Source: Peptostreptococcaceae bacterium (GTDB lineage Bacteria; Bacillota; Clostridia; Peptostreptococcales; Acidaminobacteraceae). From it: DNA of 50,911 nucleotides. Below, one piece after another: positions 1 through 8,214 of the stretch. The translations under genes and the position numbers were made by a program. Location of the stretch: assembly GCA_027064135.1 (NCBI GenBank), contig JAMOQG010000061.1, positions 1 to 50,911 of the forward strand, written 5' to 3'. The notes below the pieces were generated by a model, which saw only the letters and a list, made by a program, of their open reading frames with translations, had not been told where the DNA came from and made no database searches. Each line of letters begins with the position of its first letter. Position 1 is the stretch's first letter.

Positions 1-51
1 ACAACTGGAATTAAATATTTATTACCTAAAGTAAAATATGTTAAAAACCAG

Positions 52-152
52 CAGTTGAGTATGTTTAAACGTTCAAATATAGAGAAGTATACACCATTAG
101 CTAGTTGATTTTGGGGAAACTTAAAAAAAATGTACAGTTGAGTATATTTAAA
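52..152. repeat. pair of 18-nt direct repeats at the edge of an IS21-type remnant
   Basis: An 18-nt motif beginning CAGTTGAGTAT occurs at 52-69 and again at 135-152 in the same orientation, differing at one position (G versus A in the middle). The second copy overlaps the stop codon of the istB remnant. IS21-family elements carry repeated motifs near their ends, so these are probably terminal repeats of the decayed element. The intact element end is not visible because the window starts here. Confidence 0.45.
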
Positions 153-600
153 TCACTTTAATTTCGCTATTTTCATCAGATATTTTTGAAAGAGCATAAG
201 CTGCTCTGTATGAATTACCCATGATATTTATCAAACTTGAATGATGAATTAGACGATCTAATATTGCACTTGCAATCATACTGTCTTTAAATATTGAGTT
301 GAGTTCCATTCTGAGAAATTTATATTACTTGTTATAATAGTACTTTTCTTTTCATAACGTCTATCAATAAGTTGGAAAAACATTTTTGCTTCTTCTGAAC
401 CTATTGGTAAATATCCAACTTCGCCTATGATCAAAAGTCGATATCTAGTGTAATTCTTTATTTTTTGTTCTAATTTGTTTTCTAAATGTGCTTTTTTTAA
501 ATTTTGTATTAAATCATGACATTTTATAAAATAAGTACTGGTAAGTTTTTTTGCTGCTGCAATACTGCTGCTGACTCAATAGACATATCAAATGATATAG
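148..600 (-). pseudogene. istB-like IS21-family transposition helper ATPase, decayed remnant
   Basis: Read on the minus strand, about 545 down to 300 encodes an IstB-like stretch including STYFIKCHDLIQNLKKAHLE, then LLIIGEVGYLPI (Walker B region), then FFQLIDRRYEKKSTIITSN. Near position 300 the frame breaks. The C-terminal part (DSMIASAILDRLIHHSSLIN, then GNSYR) continues in another frame to a stop at 148-150. The acidic residue normally seen in LLIIDE is Gly here. The N-terminal half with the Walker A site is missing, and no istA transposase is present. IstB is the AAA+ helper that assists the IstA transposase of IS21 elements. This copy is truncated and frameshifted, so it should be non-functional. 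The 5' limit given is approximate. Confidence 0.8.
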
Positions 601-695
601 CTATAAATTTAAACAAGGAATTAAACAATTTTATTATTTAATAATTTGTTTTCACCTTGGGTTTAATATATACTTTTGATAATTTAAAATTTTAT

Positions 696-730
696 AATAA
701 ACTAAGAGATAATAATTCTCTTAGTTTATT
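696..730. terminator. strong bidirectional hairpin terminator
   Basis: A perfect 14-bp inverted repeat (696-709 with 717-730) has a 7-nt AT loop. The arms are AATAAACTAAGAGA and its complement, ending in a T-rich stretch on both strands. No intact gene ends just upstream on the plus strand, so it probably served a gene lost when the IS remnant region decayed. The rest of 601-836 shows no coding region that I can support. Confidence 0.7.
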
Positions 731-836
731 TCCTACAGTAAATTAACGCTATCAAATAAAATTATACGACTTGTTTATTTTTTTGAAATAATATAAGATA
801 TGCTTGTAGATATTTGGAAAGCAAAAGGGGGGAATT

Positions 837-1181
837 ATGAAAAAAATTTCAAATGGAAAACTTTTAAAAATATTTATAAAAGAATCTGATAAATTTTGCC
901 ATAAATCGTTGCATAGTGTAATAATAAAAAAAATAAAAGAAAGTAATTTAGCAGCAGCTGTTGTATTCAAAGGCATTGAAGGATATGAATTTGACAATAT
1001 TATTAGTAGTTCGAAAATTTTAAGATTGTCTGAAGATTTACCTGTGCTTATTGAAGTGATGGGTACAAGCAATAAAATTTTAAAAATTATTGATATTTTG
1101 GAAGAATTTAATGAAAATGATATTATAATGATTTTACAAGATGTTGAAATAATTAAATTTAGAAAAAGCAAGGATAATTAA
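837..1181 (+). CDS. DUF190 family protein (PII-like fold)
   Basis: This 114-residue protein matches DUF190 (COG1993). The N-terminal LKIFIKESDK strand, the central LAAAVVFKGIEGYEF turn, KILRLSEDLPVLIEV and the C-terminal ILQDVEIIKFR are the family's landmark segments. DUF190 proteins adopt a ferredoxin-like fold related to PII signal proteins and are often encoded beside CrcB/Fluc fluoride channels. No such channel is nearby here, and the biochemical role is unknown. A strong ribosome site (AAGGGGGG) lies just before the ATG, and a candidate promoter TTGTTT-N17-TAAGAT lies at 771-799. The gene stands alone and ends in a terminator shared with ung. The family assignment is firm; the function is not. 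Confidence 0.85.
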   Translation: MKKISNGKLLKIFIKESDKFCHKSLHSVIIKKIKESNLAAAVVFKGIEGYEFDNIISSSKILRLSEDLPVLIEVMGTSNKILKIIDILEEFNENDIIMILQDVEIIKFRKSKDN

Positions 1182-1199
1182 CAATGTTCTTGCTTTTTT
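1163..1199. terminator. bidirectional terminator between the DUF190 gene and ung
   Basis: AAAAAGCAAG (1163-1172) pairs with CTTGCTTTTT (1189-1198), followed by T residues on the plus strand and a matching A/T tract for the minus strand. It closes the DUF190 gene from the left and ung (stop at 1204-1206) from the right. Confidence 0.75.
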
Positions 1200-1203
1200 G
1201 TTA

Positions 1204-1875
1204 TTATAATTCACACCAATTAATTTCTTTTAAATTGTTATTTTTTAAAAATTTATTGCATTTTGAGAATGGTTTTGTATCAAAAAAGCCTCTACTAGCT
1301 GAAAGTGGACTTGGATGATAAGATTTTATTATAAAATGATTTTCGTTTGTGATATATTTTTCAAAATTTTGAGCAAAATTTCCCCATAAAATAAATATCA
1401 CCGGAGAATCTTTATTATTAATTTCTTTTATTACATTGGTTGTAAATAGTTCCCAACCTTTTTTTGAATGTGAATTTGCGTTTCCTTTTTGGACTGTAAA
1501 AACTGCGTTGATCATTAAGATTCCTTGTTTTGCCCAATTAATTAAATATCCATCCTTTGGTATATTACAACCGATATCTTTATTCAACTCTTTATATATA
1601 TTTCTTAATGACGGTGGAATTTTACATCCGGGTTTTACTGAGAAACAAAGACCGTGAGCCTGATTTTCACCGTGATATGGATCTTGCCCAATAATTACTA
1701 TTTTTGTATTCTTATATGAGCATAAATTAAAAGCTTCAAAAACATCATTTTCTTTAGGATAAATTTCATGTTTTACTCTCTCATTATCAATAAATAATGA
1801 AAGTTCTTTAAAATATTTCTTTTCAAATTCGTTCTTTAAAATATTTTTCCAATCGTTTTTTATATTAATTTTCAT
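1204..1875 (-). CDS. ung: uracil-DNA glycosylase, family 1
   Basis: Removes uracil from DNA to start base excision repair. The 223-residue length is normal for bacterial UNG. The water-activating motif GQDPYHG is at residues 63-69 (catalytic Asp65), LMINAVFTV (the usual LLN-L-TV region) near 119-128, and the DNA-intercalation loop HPSPLSA at 187-193 (catalytic His187). The start is supported by a GGTGATAAT ribosome site immediately upstream on the minus strand. It is a single gene convergent with the DUF190 gene and divergent from typA. Nothing unusual was seen. Confidence 0.97.
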   Translation of the reverse strand: MKINIKNDWKNILKNEFEKKYFKELSLFIDNERVKHEIYPKENDVFEAFNLCSYKNTKIVIIGQDPYHGENQAHGLCFSVKPGCKIPPSLRNIYKELNKDIGCNIPKDGYLINWAKQGILMINAVFTVQKGNANSHSKKGWELFTTNVIKEINNKDSPVIFILWGNFAQNFEKYITNENHFIIKSYHPSPLSASRGFFDTKPFSKCNKFLKNNNLKEINWCEL

Positions 1876-1925
1876 ATTATCACCAACTCTATTTTATCAA
1901 AATAAAAAAAAAAATCAAATAATAC

Positions 1926-1954
1926 TTCACATAATTAGATTTTAGGTATAGAAT
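1926..1954 (+). promoter_or_regulatory. candidate housekeeping promoter of typA
   Basis: TTCACA at 1926-1931, a 17-nt spacer and TAGAAT at 1949-1954 fit a sigma-A-type promoter. It sits 26 nt before the typA ATG in the divergent ung/typA intergenic region, leaving room for the GGAGAG ribosome site. Confidence 0.5.
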
Positions 1955-1980
1955 ATTTAAATGAGTGAAAAGGAGAGATT

Positions 1981-3765
1981 ATGAGTAGAAAAGATATAAT
2001 AAATATTGGTATAATAGCACATGTTGATGCTGGAAAATCAACATTGGTTGATGCGTTATTAGACCAGACAGGTGTTTTTAGAGATAATGAAGAACGTATT
2101 GAATGTGTAATGGATGCAAATGATTTAGAAAAAGAGAGAGGAATTACAATTTATTCTAAGAACTGTTCTATTGAATATGAAGGATTAAGAATAAATGTTG
2201 TTGATACCCCTGGTCATGCTGATTTCTCATCAGAAGTTGAGCGTATTATGAAAACTTTAGATACTGCAATTTTATTAGTAGATTCATCAGAAGGACCAAT
2301 GCCTCAAACAAGATTTGTATTATCAAAAGCGTTAGAGCATGGATTAAAACCAATTTTGATAATTAATAAAATGGATAAACCTGATGAAAGAGCTGAAGAA
2401 GTTGTAGATATGGTATTTGATTTATTTGTTAAGTTGAAAGCAACTGATGAACAACTTGATTTCCCAATTTTATATGGTAGTGCTGTAAATGGCATTATTA
2501 GAAATGAATGGGAAGATACAAATGAAGATATTATGCCTTTAATTGAAATGATAAAAGAAAAAGTTGAAATTTATCCAAACCTTGATAATGAGCCTTTACA
2601 GTTACAAGCTTCAACATTAGATTATGATGAATATGTTGGAAGACTTGGAATTGGTCGAATTATGAAAGGTGTTATTAATTTAGGACAACAAGTTGAAGTT
2701 TCTAATAGAGATGGAAAAATTGTAAGTGGAAAAATAAGCAAATTATATACTTATGAAGGAATAAAAAGAGTTGTAGTTTCAAAAGCTCATTCTGGTGATA
2801 TTGTGGTTTTTGCAGGGATTTCTGATATTCAGATTGGCGAAACACTTGGAGAAGTTGGAAAAGTAGAACCAATGAAAATGATTGAGATTGAGAAACCAAC
2901 TTTATCAATGAATTTTTATCCAAACAAATCACCATTTGCTGGAAGAAGCGGAAAATTTTTAACAAATAGAAAAATAAAAGAACGTTTAGAAAGAGAATTA
3001 GAGTCTAATGTTGGTCTTCTAGTTGAAACTTTACCAAGTAATGAAGGATTCAGAGTTTCAGGAAGAGGAGAACTTCACTTATCAATACTTTTAGAAAATA
3101 TGCGAAGAGAAGGTTATGAACTTGGAGTTTCTAAACCAGAAGTGCTTTTAAGAGAAGAAAACGGTAAAAAACTTGAACCATACGAAGAAGTAATTGTTCA
3201 AGTTCCAGATGAATTTTCTGGTGCTGTTATAAGTAAATTGAATCTTCGAAAAGGTCAAATGATTTCAATGCATTCTGTTGAAGAATTAACTACTCTTGAA
3301 TATTTAGTTCCAACAAGAGGTTTATTAGGTTATAGAATGGATTTTATTAATTCAACTAGAGGTGAAGGAACTTTAGAAAGATCTTTTGATTCTTATGGTC
3401 CTCATGTTGGAGAAATACCTGGAAGATTAAATGGCGTAATGGTTTCAATGGTTGATGGAAGCTCAATGGCATATTCATTATTTAAGTTAAAGGAAAGAGG
3501 AGAAATATTTATTGCTCCAGCACTTCCTGTTTATAAAGGAATGATTATAGGATTATCAGCAAGAGATTCCGATTTATATGTAAATCCATGTAAAAACAAA
3601 AATCTTACTAATGTTAGATCTTCTGGAACTGATGAAGCATTAAAACTTATTGAACCAAGAGATTTCTCATTAGAAGAAGCTTTAGAGTTTATTGAAGAAG
3701 ATGAATTAGTAGAAATTACACCAGATGCAATAAGATTAAGAAAAAAAATATTGAGTAAAAAATAA
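1981..3765 (+). CDS. typA: ribosome-associated translational GTPase TypA/BipA
   Basis: A 594-residue translational GTPase of the BipA family, slightly shorter than the usual 605-615. It acts in 50S subunit assembly and stress or cold adaptation at the ribosome. G1 AHVDAGKS is near residues 13-20, followed by the ERGIT switch I, DTPGH (G3) and NKMD (G4), then EF-G-like domains II, III and V and the BipA-specific C-terminal domain (TRGLLGYR, GGEIFIAPA-like and NVRSSGTDEA segments). ATG follows AAAGGAGAG at a good distance. It is monocistronic, with its own promoter and a terminator behind it. Confidence 0.97.
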   Translation: MSRKDIINIGIIAHVDAGKSTLVDALLDQTGVFRDNEERIECVMDANDLEKERGITIYSKNCSIEYEGLRINVVDTPGHADFSSEVERIMKTLDTAILLVDSSEGPMPQTRFVLSKALEHGLKPILIINKMDKPDERAEEVVDMVFDLFVKLKATDEQLDFPILYGSAVNGIIRNEWEDTNEDIMPLIEMIKEKVEIYPNLDNEPLQLQASTLDYDEYVGRLGIGRIMKGVINLGQQVEVSNRDGKIVSGKISKLYTYEGIKRVVVSKAHSGDIVVFAGISDIQIGETLGEVGKVEPMKMIEIEKPTLSMNFYPNKSPFAGRSGKFLTNRKIKERLERELESNVGLLVETLPSNEGFRVSGRGELHLSILLENMRREGYELGVSKPEVLLREENGKKLEPYEEVIVQVPDEFSGAVISKLNLRKGQMISMHSVEELTTLEYLVPTRGLLGYRMDFINSTRGEGTLERSFDSYGPHVGEIPGRLNGVMVSMVDGSSMAYSLFKLKERGEIFIAPALPVYKGMIIGLSARDSDLYVNPCKNKNLTNVRSSGTDEALKLIEPRDFSLEEALEFIEEDELVEITPDAIRLRKKILSKK

Positions 3766-3785
3766 TTATATATAATATAAAAGAA

Positions 3786-3817
3786 AAAACCGATTTATTG
3801 AAAATAGGTTTTTTTTT
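3786..3817 (+). terminator. terminator after typA
   Basis: AAAACCGATTT (3786-3796) pairs, with one mismatch, with AAATAGGTTTT (3802-3812), followed by a run of T. It lies between typA and the TSUP permease gene. Confidence 0.7.
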
Positions 3818-3862
3818 ATGCTAAAATAGAGGTAGAAATGTAATAAATTTGTAGGTGATAAA

Positions 3863-4606
3863 ATGATTTATTTATTATTAATAATTGTGGGTGTTTTTGC
3901 AGGTTTTATTAATGTAATGGCTGGTGGCGGATCGCTTCTAACTTTACCTATGCTTATTCTTATGGGACTTCCTTCGCAAGTTGCAAATGGAACTAATAGG
4001 CTTGCAATTTTGATTGAGACAACAGTAGGAATGAATAATTTTAAAAATAAAGGATATTTTGAATTGAAAAAAGGAATTTATTTTGCTTTGCCAGCTGTAT
4101 TTGGAGCAATATTGGGTTCTAATATTGCAATTAATTTATCTGAAAATGTATTTAATAAATTAGTGGCTATTGTTTTAGTTATAATGCTTTTTATAATAAT
4201 ATATCAACCACATAAAAAAATAAAAACTTTAGAAAGTATTGGAAATAATAATATTTTTATTGGTAGTGTATTATTTTTCTTTGTTGGTCTGTATGGTGGC
4301 GTAATTCAGGCGGGAGTTGGATTTTTAATTATAACTGTATTAAGTTTTATAACAAATTATAAACTCGTAAAAATAAATAGTTTGAAAATTTTGATAGTTT
4401 TAATTTATACTATTCCTGCATTTTTAATTTTTGCTAAAAGTGGAAATGTTGATTATATTAAAGGGTTTGTGTTGGCTATTGGAAACTCAACTGGAGCATA
4501 TTTAGGGAGTAATTTACAAATAAAAAAAGGTGATAAAATAGTTAAAATATTTTTAACGGTCGTTATTGTTTTTATGGTATTTAAATTGTTAGGTTTATTT
4601 AGTTAG
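3863..4606 (+). CDS. TSUP (TauE/SafE) family membrane permease
   Basis: A 247-residue, very hydrophobic protein of the TSUP family (COG0730), which exports or imports small sulfur-containing or organic anions such as sulfite or sulfoacetate. The N-terminal glycine-rich segment GVFAGFINVMAGGGSLLTLP and its second-half echo FFVGLYGGVIQAGVGFLI are the two diagnostic repeats. About eight membrane spans are predicted by eye. It starts at ATG after TAGGTGATAAA. The CDF transporter gene follows after 11 nt, suggesting an operon with the next two genes. The substrate cannot be read from sequence. Confidence 0.88.
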   Translation: MIYLLLIIVGVFAGFINVMAGGGSLLTLPMLILMGLPSQVANGTNRLAILIETTVGMNNFKNKGYFELKKGIYFALPAVFGAILGSNIAINLSENVFNKLVAIVLVIMLFIIIYQPHKKIKTLESIGNNNIFIGSVLFFFVGLYGGVIQAGVGFLIITVLSFITNYKLVKINSLKILIVLIYTIPAFLIFAKSGNVDYIKGFVLAIGNSTGAYLGSNLQIKKGDKIVKIFLTVVIVFMVFKLLGLFS

Positions 4607-4617
4607 TAGGTGATAAA

Positions 4618-5481
4618 ATGGAAAAACGAGTTAAAATAGCTAAAAAAGTTATATATGTTTCCGTTATAGGAAATGTTTTTCTTTCTATAATAAAAATTCT
4701 AGCGGGAATTATAGGTAATAGTAGTGCTATAATGGTGGATGGAGTTCATTCGCTTTCAGATGTTTTTTCTTCGATTGTAGCATTTTTAGGAGTAAAATTT
4801 TCAAGTAAAGAAGATGATGAAGAACATCAATATGGTCATGAAAAATTTGAATTAGTAGCAAGTAAAATTTTATCAATTATTCTAATAATTACAGGTATTT
4901 TAATTGCATACGAATCTATACAAAATATAATAAATGAAAATTTTAATACTCCAAATATAATTGCAATTTATGCAGCGATTATTTCAATAATTTTTAAAGA
5001 ATGGATGTATAGATATACTATGAATGCTGCTATAAAAATTGAAAGCACTGGTTTAAAAGCGGATGCATGGCATCATAGATCAGACTCGCTTTCTTCAATA
5101 GCGGCACTTATTGGAATTGCTGGTGCAATGAAAGGTATTTTAATTTTGGAACCGATTGCATCGATTTTAATTTCTGTGTTTATTATTAAAATAGGTGTAG
5201 AAATTTATATTGAATCAGTAAATGGATTGGTTGATAAAGCTGCATCTAGTGAAATTGTTGAAAGCATTAAAGAAGTAGTAATGGATGTTGAAGGTGTTAT
5301 AGAAATAGATTTATTAAAGACAAGACAACATAGTAATAAAATATATGTAGACATTGAAATTTCAGCTGATGGTGAAATTTCACTTAATGAATCTCATAAA
5401 ATTGCTGAAGAAGTTCATGATGTTGTTGAACTTAATAATAAGAACGTTAAGCATTGTATGGTTCATGTGAATCCGAGATAG
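4618..5481 (+). CDS. cation diffusion facilitator (CDF) family metal exporter
   Basis: A 287-residue CDF protein, normally a proton-coupled exporter of Zn, Mn, Fe or similar divalent metals. MVDGVHSLSDVFSS in transmembrane helix 2 and WHHRSDSLSS in helix 5 carry the His/Asp metal site. About six membrane spans are followed by a C-terminal cytoplasmic domain ending in the typical GVIEIDLLKTR...VDIEI and HCMVHVNP pattern. The helix 5 HxxxD arrangement is common to Zn- and Fe/Mn-type members, so I do not assign a metal. It uses the same TAGGTGATAAA ribosome site as the gene before it. Confidence 0.93.
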   Translation: MEKRVKIAKKVIYVSVIGNVFLSIIKILAGIIGNSSAIMVDGVHSLSDVFSSIVAFLGVKFSSKEDDEEHQYGHEKFELVASKILSIILIITGILIAYESIQNIINENFNTPNIIAIYAAIISIIFKEWMYRYTMNAAIKIESTGLKADAWHHRSDSLSSIAALIGIAGAMKGILILEPIASILISVFIIKIGVEIYIESVNGLVDKAASSEIVESIKEVVMDVEGVIEIDLLKTRQHSNKIYVDIEISADGEISLNESHKIAEEVHDVVELNNKNVKHCMVHVNPR

Positions 5482-5490
5482 GAGATAAAA

Positions 5491-5931
5491 ATGAAAATTA
5501 TTATAGATGGGGATGCATGTCCAGTAACAAAAGTAGTAGAAAATGTATCCCGAAAATATAATGTAGAAGTTATTATTGTAAAAAACTATAACCATGTAAT
5601 TAGAAGCAATTATTCTAAAGTGATTTCAGTTGATGCTCAAAGTGAAAGTGCGGATTTAAAAATTGCTAATATTACTGAAAAAGGTGATATTGTTGTAACT
5701 CAGGATTATGGTCTTTGTGCTATGGTAATTGCAAAAGATGCAATTGGAATAAATCAATATGGAAAAGTAATTAACAGTTTCAATATTGATATGGAATTAT
5801 ATAGACGTGATATGAATAAAGAGATTAGAATGAAACATAAGAAATATACAAAATTTAAAAAAAGGAAGCAAAAAGATAATGATTTATTTGAAATTGAATT
5901 TGAGAAATTATTAAAGGAAATGAAACATTAA
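5491..5931 (+). CDS. YaiI/YqxD (DUF188) family protein, PIN-like
   Basis: This 146-residue protein begins MKIIIDGDACPV, the hallmark of the YaiI/YqxD family. Conserved acidic residues recur at SESADLKIA and VVTQDYGLCAMV, as in PIN-domain-like nucleases. The C-terminus is a lysine-rich tail (KKYTKFKKRKQKDN). The family's biochemical role is not established; a nuclease activity is inferred from the fold. It is the last gene of a three-gene plus-strand group, 9 nt after the CDF gene, and ends at a strong hairpin. Confidence 0.88.
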   Translation: MKIIIDGDACPVTKVVENVSRKYNVEVIIVKNYNHVIRSNYSKVISVDAQSESADLKIANITEKGDIVVTQDYGLCAMVIAKDAIGINQYGKVINSFNIDMELYRRDMNKEIRMKHKKYTKFKKRKQKDNDLFEIEFEKLLKEMKH

Positions 5932-5957
5932 AAAACTCCGTTTGGAGTTTTTTAATG
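5926..5957. terminator. bidirectional terminator with perfect 14-bp stem
   Basis: CATTAAAAAACTCC (5926-5939), loop GTTT, and a perfect complement at 5944-5957. It contains the stop codon of the DUF188 gene in its left arm and the end of the small minus-strand gene in its right arm, so it closes both. Confidence 0.85.
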
Positions 5958-6158
5958 TTTTGTGTTTTCGCAATAAAGTTTATTGTTGATAATCATGCAT
6001 TTCATTTCATCTGGCTCTTGTTTTTTCTTTTTATTTGTATGATAAGATTTTTTGCTATATAGATTTTCATATTTTGTTAGAGACAGATCACCGTAAATGG
6101 ATGGGAAAAGATTATCAAGCAAATGATGTACTAAATTACTTTCGTTTTTTCTTCTCAT
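5952..6158 (-). CDS. small basic protein of unknown function
   Basis: I do not recognise this 68-residue protein. It begins MRRKNESNLVHHLLDN, has a lysine-rich middle (NKKKKQEPDE) and ends with two cysteines ten residues apart (CMIINNKLYC). No membrane span or signal peptide is seen. The ATG at 6156-6158 is preceded by AGAGAGGTGATAATA, a strong ribosome site. An upstream in-frame GTG at 6165-6167 lies inside that site and is unlikely as a start. It shares a terminator with the DUF188 gene and is divergent from the yjjI operon, about 110 nt away. The good ribosome site and terminator argue that it is a real gene. Confidence 0.6.
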   Translation of the reverse strand: MRRKNESNLVHHLLDNLFPSIYGDLSLTKYENLYSKKSYHTNKKKKQEPDEMKCMIINNKLYCENTKH

Positions 6159-6203
6159 TATTATCACCTCTCTTTTAATATATATACCCCGATGAATATA
6201 AAC

Positions 6204-6232
6204 TAATCAATTTTATCAATCTATGATATAAT
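6204..6232 (+). promoter_or_regulatory. candidate extended -10 promoter of the yjjI operon
   Basis: TGATATAAT ends at 6232, giving a perfect -10 with an upstream TG. The -35 at a 17-nt spacing (TAATCA, 6204-6209) is weak. It lies 37 nt before the YjjI-like start, with GAGAGGAGAG in between. Confidence 0.5.
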
Positions 6233-6269
6233 AATTAAAGGATGTATTATATAGAGAGGAGAGATAAAT

Positions 6270-7751
6270 ATGAGTGAATTACTAGATATTATTAAAGATA
6301 AATCATTAACATATGAGCAAAGGGTTTTAACATTAGCAAGATATGCTGAAGATCAATTGAATGTACTGGCTATTGATGCGGAAACTCAAAATCTTAGAGA
6401 TGAAGGTATAATTTGTGATTTGTATGAAGGTCATGCACCTTATAGACCACGGTATATAGTACCTGATTATGATAAATTTGTTAAGAATGGTTCGAAATTT
6501 TTAGAACTCGAACCACCTGAAAATTTATATGATTTACTTAATAAACTTATTATTTTATATAGACATGTGCCTTCTATTTCTTCGTTTCCGGTTTATATTG
6601 GAAATATTGATTATTTAATTGATCCATTTATTACAAATGAAGAAGATGATTATAAATTCATTAAATATTTTATGCAAAATATTGATAGAACAATTACAGA
6701 TTCATTTTGTCATGCAAATATTGGACCAAAAGAAACAGTTGCTGGGAAGTTAATTCTTAGAGCTCAAAGAGAATTAAATACTTCTATTCCAAATATTACA
6801 ATTAAATATGATGAAGATGTGACATCAAAAGAATTACTTTATGATTCTCTTAAAACTACTATGGTTACTGCAAAACCTTCGTTTGCAAATGATAAAATGT
6901 TTAGAAAAGAATTTAATGGAGATTATGCAATTGCAAGTTGTTATAATGGACTTAAAATTGGTGGGGGAAATTATACACTAGTTAGAATAGTTCTTAAAAA
7001 ATTAGCAGAAAAAACAGAAAATTATAATGAATTTATTAATGAACTTTTACCTAATGCAGTTAATAATACAATAAAATATATGGATGAAAGAATTAGATTT
7101 TTAGTTGAAGAAACTTCTTTTTTCAAATCTAGTTTTTTGGTGAATGAAGGATTAATTGATATTTCTAATTTCACTGCTATGTTTGGTATGGTTGGACTTG
7201 CTGAGACTGTGAATCGATTTTCTAAAGGCAGATTCGGAATTGATAAAGAAGCAGATGATATGGGTGTTGAAATAATAGAAAAAATTTATAAAATGGTAAA
7301 TGAACATAAAAATGAATATTGTAAAGCATTTGATGGCAAATTTTTATTACATGCACAAGTCGGAATTGATGATGATAAAGGTGTTTCACCTGGATGTAGA
7401 ATTCCAATAGGCGAAGAACCTGATATGGCAAGTCATTTAAATCAAATAGCAAGATTCCATAAATATTTTCCATCTGGGATTGGCGATATTTTTCCATTTG
7501 AGGAAACTTATAAAAATAATATAGAAGCATTAGCAAATGTTGTTAATGGAGCTATTGATACAGGAGTGAGATATCTTTCAATATATTCTTCGAATTCCGA
7601 TGTTATTAGAATTTCAGGTTATCTTGTAAAAAAATCTGAAATAGAAAAATTAAGAAACGGAGATCCTGTTTTAAGAGATACTGTTGTATTAGGCCGTGGT
7701 GCTGTAGATAACCAAAAAGTACTTGAACGTAAGGTGAGAGGAAATGTTTGA
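6270..7751 (+). CDS. yjjI: YjjI-family glycyl radical enzyme of unknown reaction
   Basis: A 493-residue glycyl radical enzyme of the YjjI (DUF3029) type. A glycyl-radical motif VIRISGYLVKK lies near the C-terminus (Gly about residue 450), and a candidate active-site cysteine lies in IASCYNGLKIGGG (Cys224). It is shorter than pyruvate formate-lyase (about 750). It lacks the ATP-cone and C-terminal zinc cysteines of anaerobic ribonucleotide reductase NrdD, though the fold is related. The substrate is unknown. The operon partner two genes downstream encodes a radical SAM activase, as expected. The start follows GAGAGGAGAGATAAAT. The stop overlaps the Nudix gene by 8 nt, indicating translational coupling. 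Confidence 0.85.
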   Translation: MSELLDIIKDKSLTYEQRVLTLARYAEDQLNVLAIDAETQNLRDEGIICDLYEGHAPYRPRYIVPDYDKFVKNGSKFLELEPPENLYDLLNKLIILYRHVPSISSFPVYIGNIDYLIDPFITNEEDDYKFIKYFMQNIDRTITDSFCHANIGPKETVAGKLILRAQRELNTSIPNITIKYDEDVTSKELLYDSLKTTMVTAKPSFANDKMFRKEFNGDYAIASCYNGLKIGGGNYTLVRIVLKKLAEKTENYNEFINELLPNAVNNTIKYMDERIRFLVEETSFFKSSFLVNEGLIDISNFTAMFGMVGLAETVNRFSKGRFGIDKEADDMGVEIIEKIYKMVNEHKNEYCKAFDGKFLLHAQVGIDDDKGVSPGCRIPIGEEPDMASHLNQIARFHKYFPSGIGDIFPFEETYKNNIEALANVVNGAIDTGVRYLSIYSSNSDVIRISGYLVKKSEIEKLRNGDPVLRDTVVLGRGAVDNQKVLERKVRGNV

Positions 7752-8214
7752 TGAGGAAGGTAATATTAGAAACTCAATTAAAGCTATAATAATAAAAAAT
7801 AGTAAAATTCTTCTTACTAAAAATAAATATAATGGAGAAGAATTTTATTTGCTTCCCGGTGGCGGTCAAAGAAAGTTTGAAACTATTGAAGAAGCTTTGA
7901 AACGTGAATGTTTAGAGGAAATTGGAGCTGAAGTAGAATTAATTAAACTATTGTTTATTAGAGATTATATTGGAAAGAATCATCAATTTTTCGATGAAGA
8001 TAAAAATGTTCATCAAATTGAACTAATGTTTGAGTGTAAATTGATTTCTGAAGAATTGTTTTTAACTGAAAAGAAAGATGATTTTCAAATTGGATATGAA
8101 TGGGTTGAATTAAGTAATTTAAAAAACATTATACTTTATCCGTATAAATTAAAAGAAGTAATAGATGAAAAGGGTAATTTTTCAAAAGAAATATATTTAG
8201 GTGATGTAAATTGA
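7744..8214 (+). CDS. Nudix hydrolase encoded between the glycyl radical enzyme and its activase
   Basis: A 156-residue Nudix protein. The Nudix box G-x5-E-x7-RE-x2-EE-x-G is complete at residues 40-61 (G40, E46, R54, E55, E58, E59, G61), so it should be an active Mg-dependent hydrolase of a nucleoside-diphosphate-linked compound. YPYKLKEVIDEKGNF near the C-terminus resembles ADP-ribose/NUDT-like small Nudix proteins, but the substrate is not readable. It overlaps yjjI by 8 nt and the activase by 4 nt, so all three genes are translationally coupled. Its place inside a yjjI/yjjW pair is unusual and may mark a substrate or damaged metabolite specific to this system. Confidence 0.88.
   Translation: MFDEEGNIRNSIKAIIIKNSKILLTKNKYNGEEFYLLPGGGQRKFETIEEALKRECLEEIGAEVELIKLLFIRDYIGKNHQFFDEDKNVHQIELMFECKLISEELFLTEKKDDFQIGYEWVELSNLKNIILYPYKLKEVIDEKGNFSKEIYLGDVN

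Noticed and set aside
752-1171. Long minus-strand open frame opposite the DUF190 gene
   Set aside because: Its sequence is low-complexity Ile/Phe/Ser-rich, typical of the antisense of an AT-rich gene, while the plus strand has a clear family match and a ribosome site.
6270-7751. Anaerobic ribonucleotide reductase NrdD
   Set aside because: The protein is too short, lacks the ATP-cone and the C-terminal zinc cysteines, and is paired with a YjjW-type activase; YjjI fits better.
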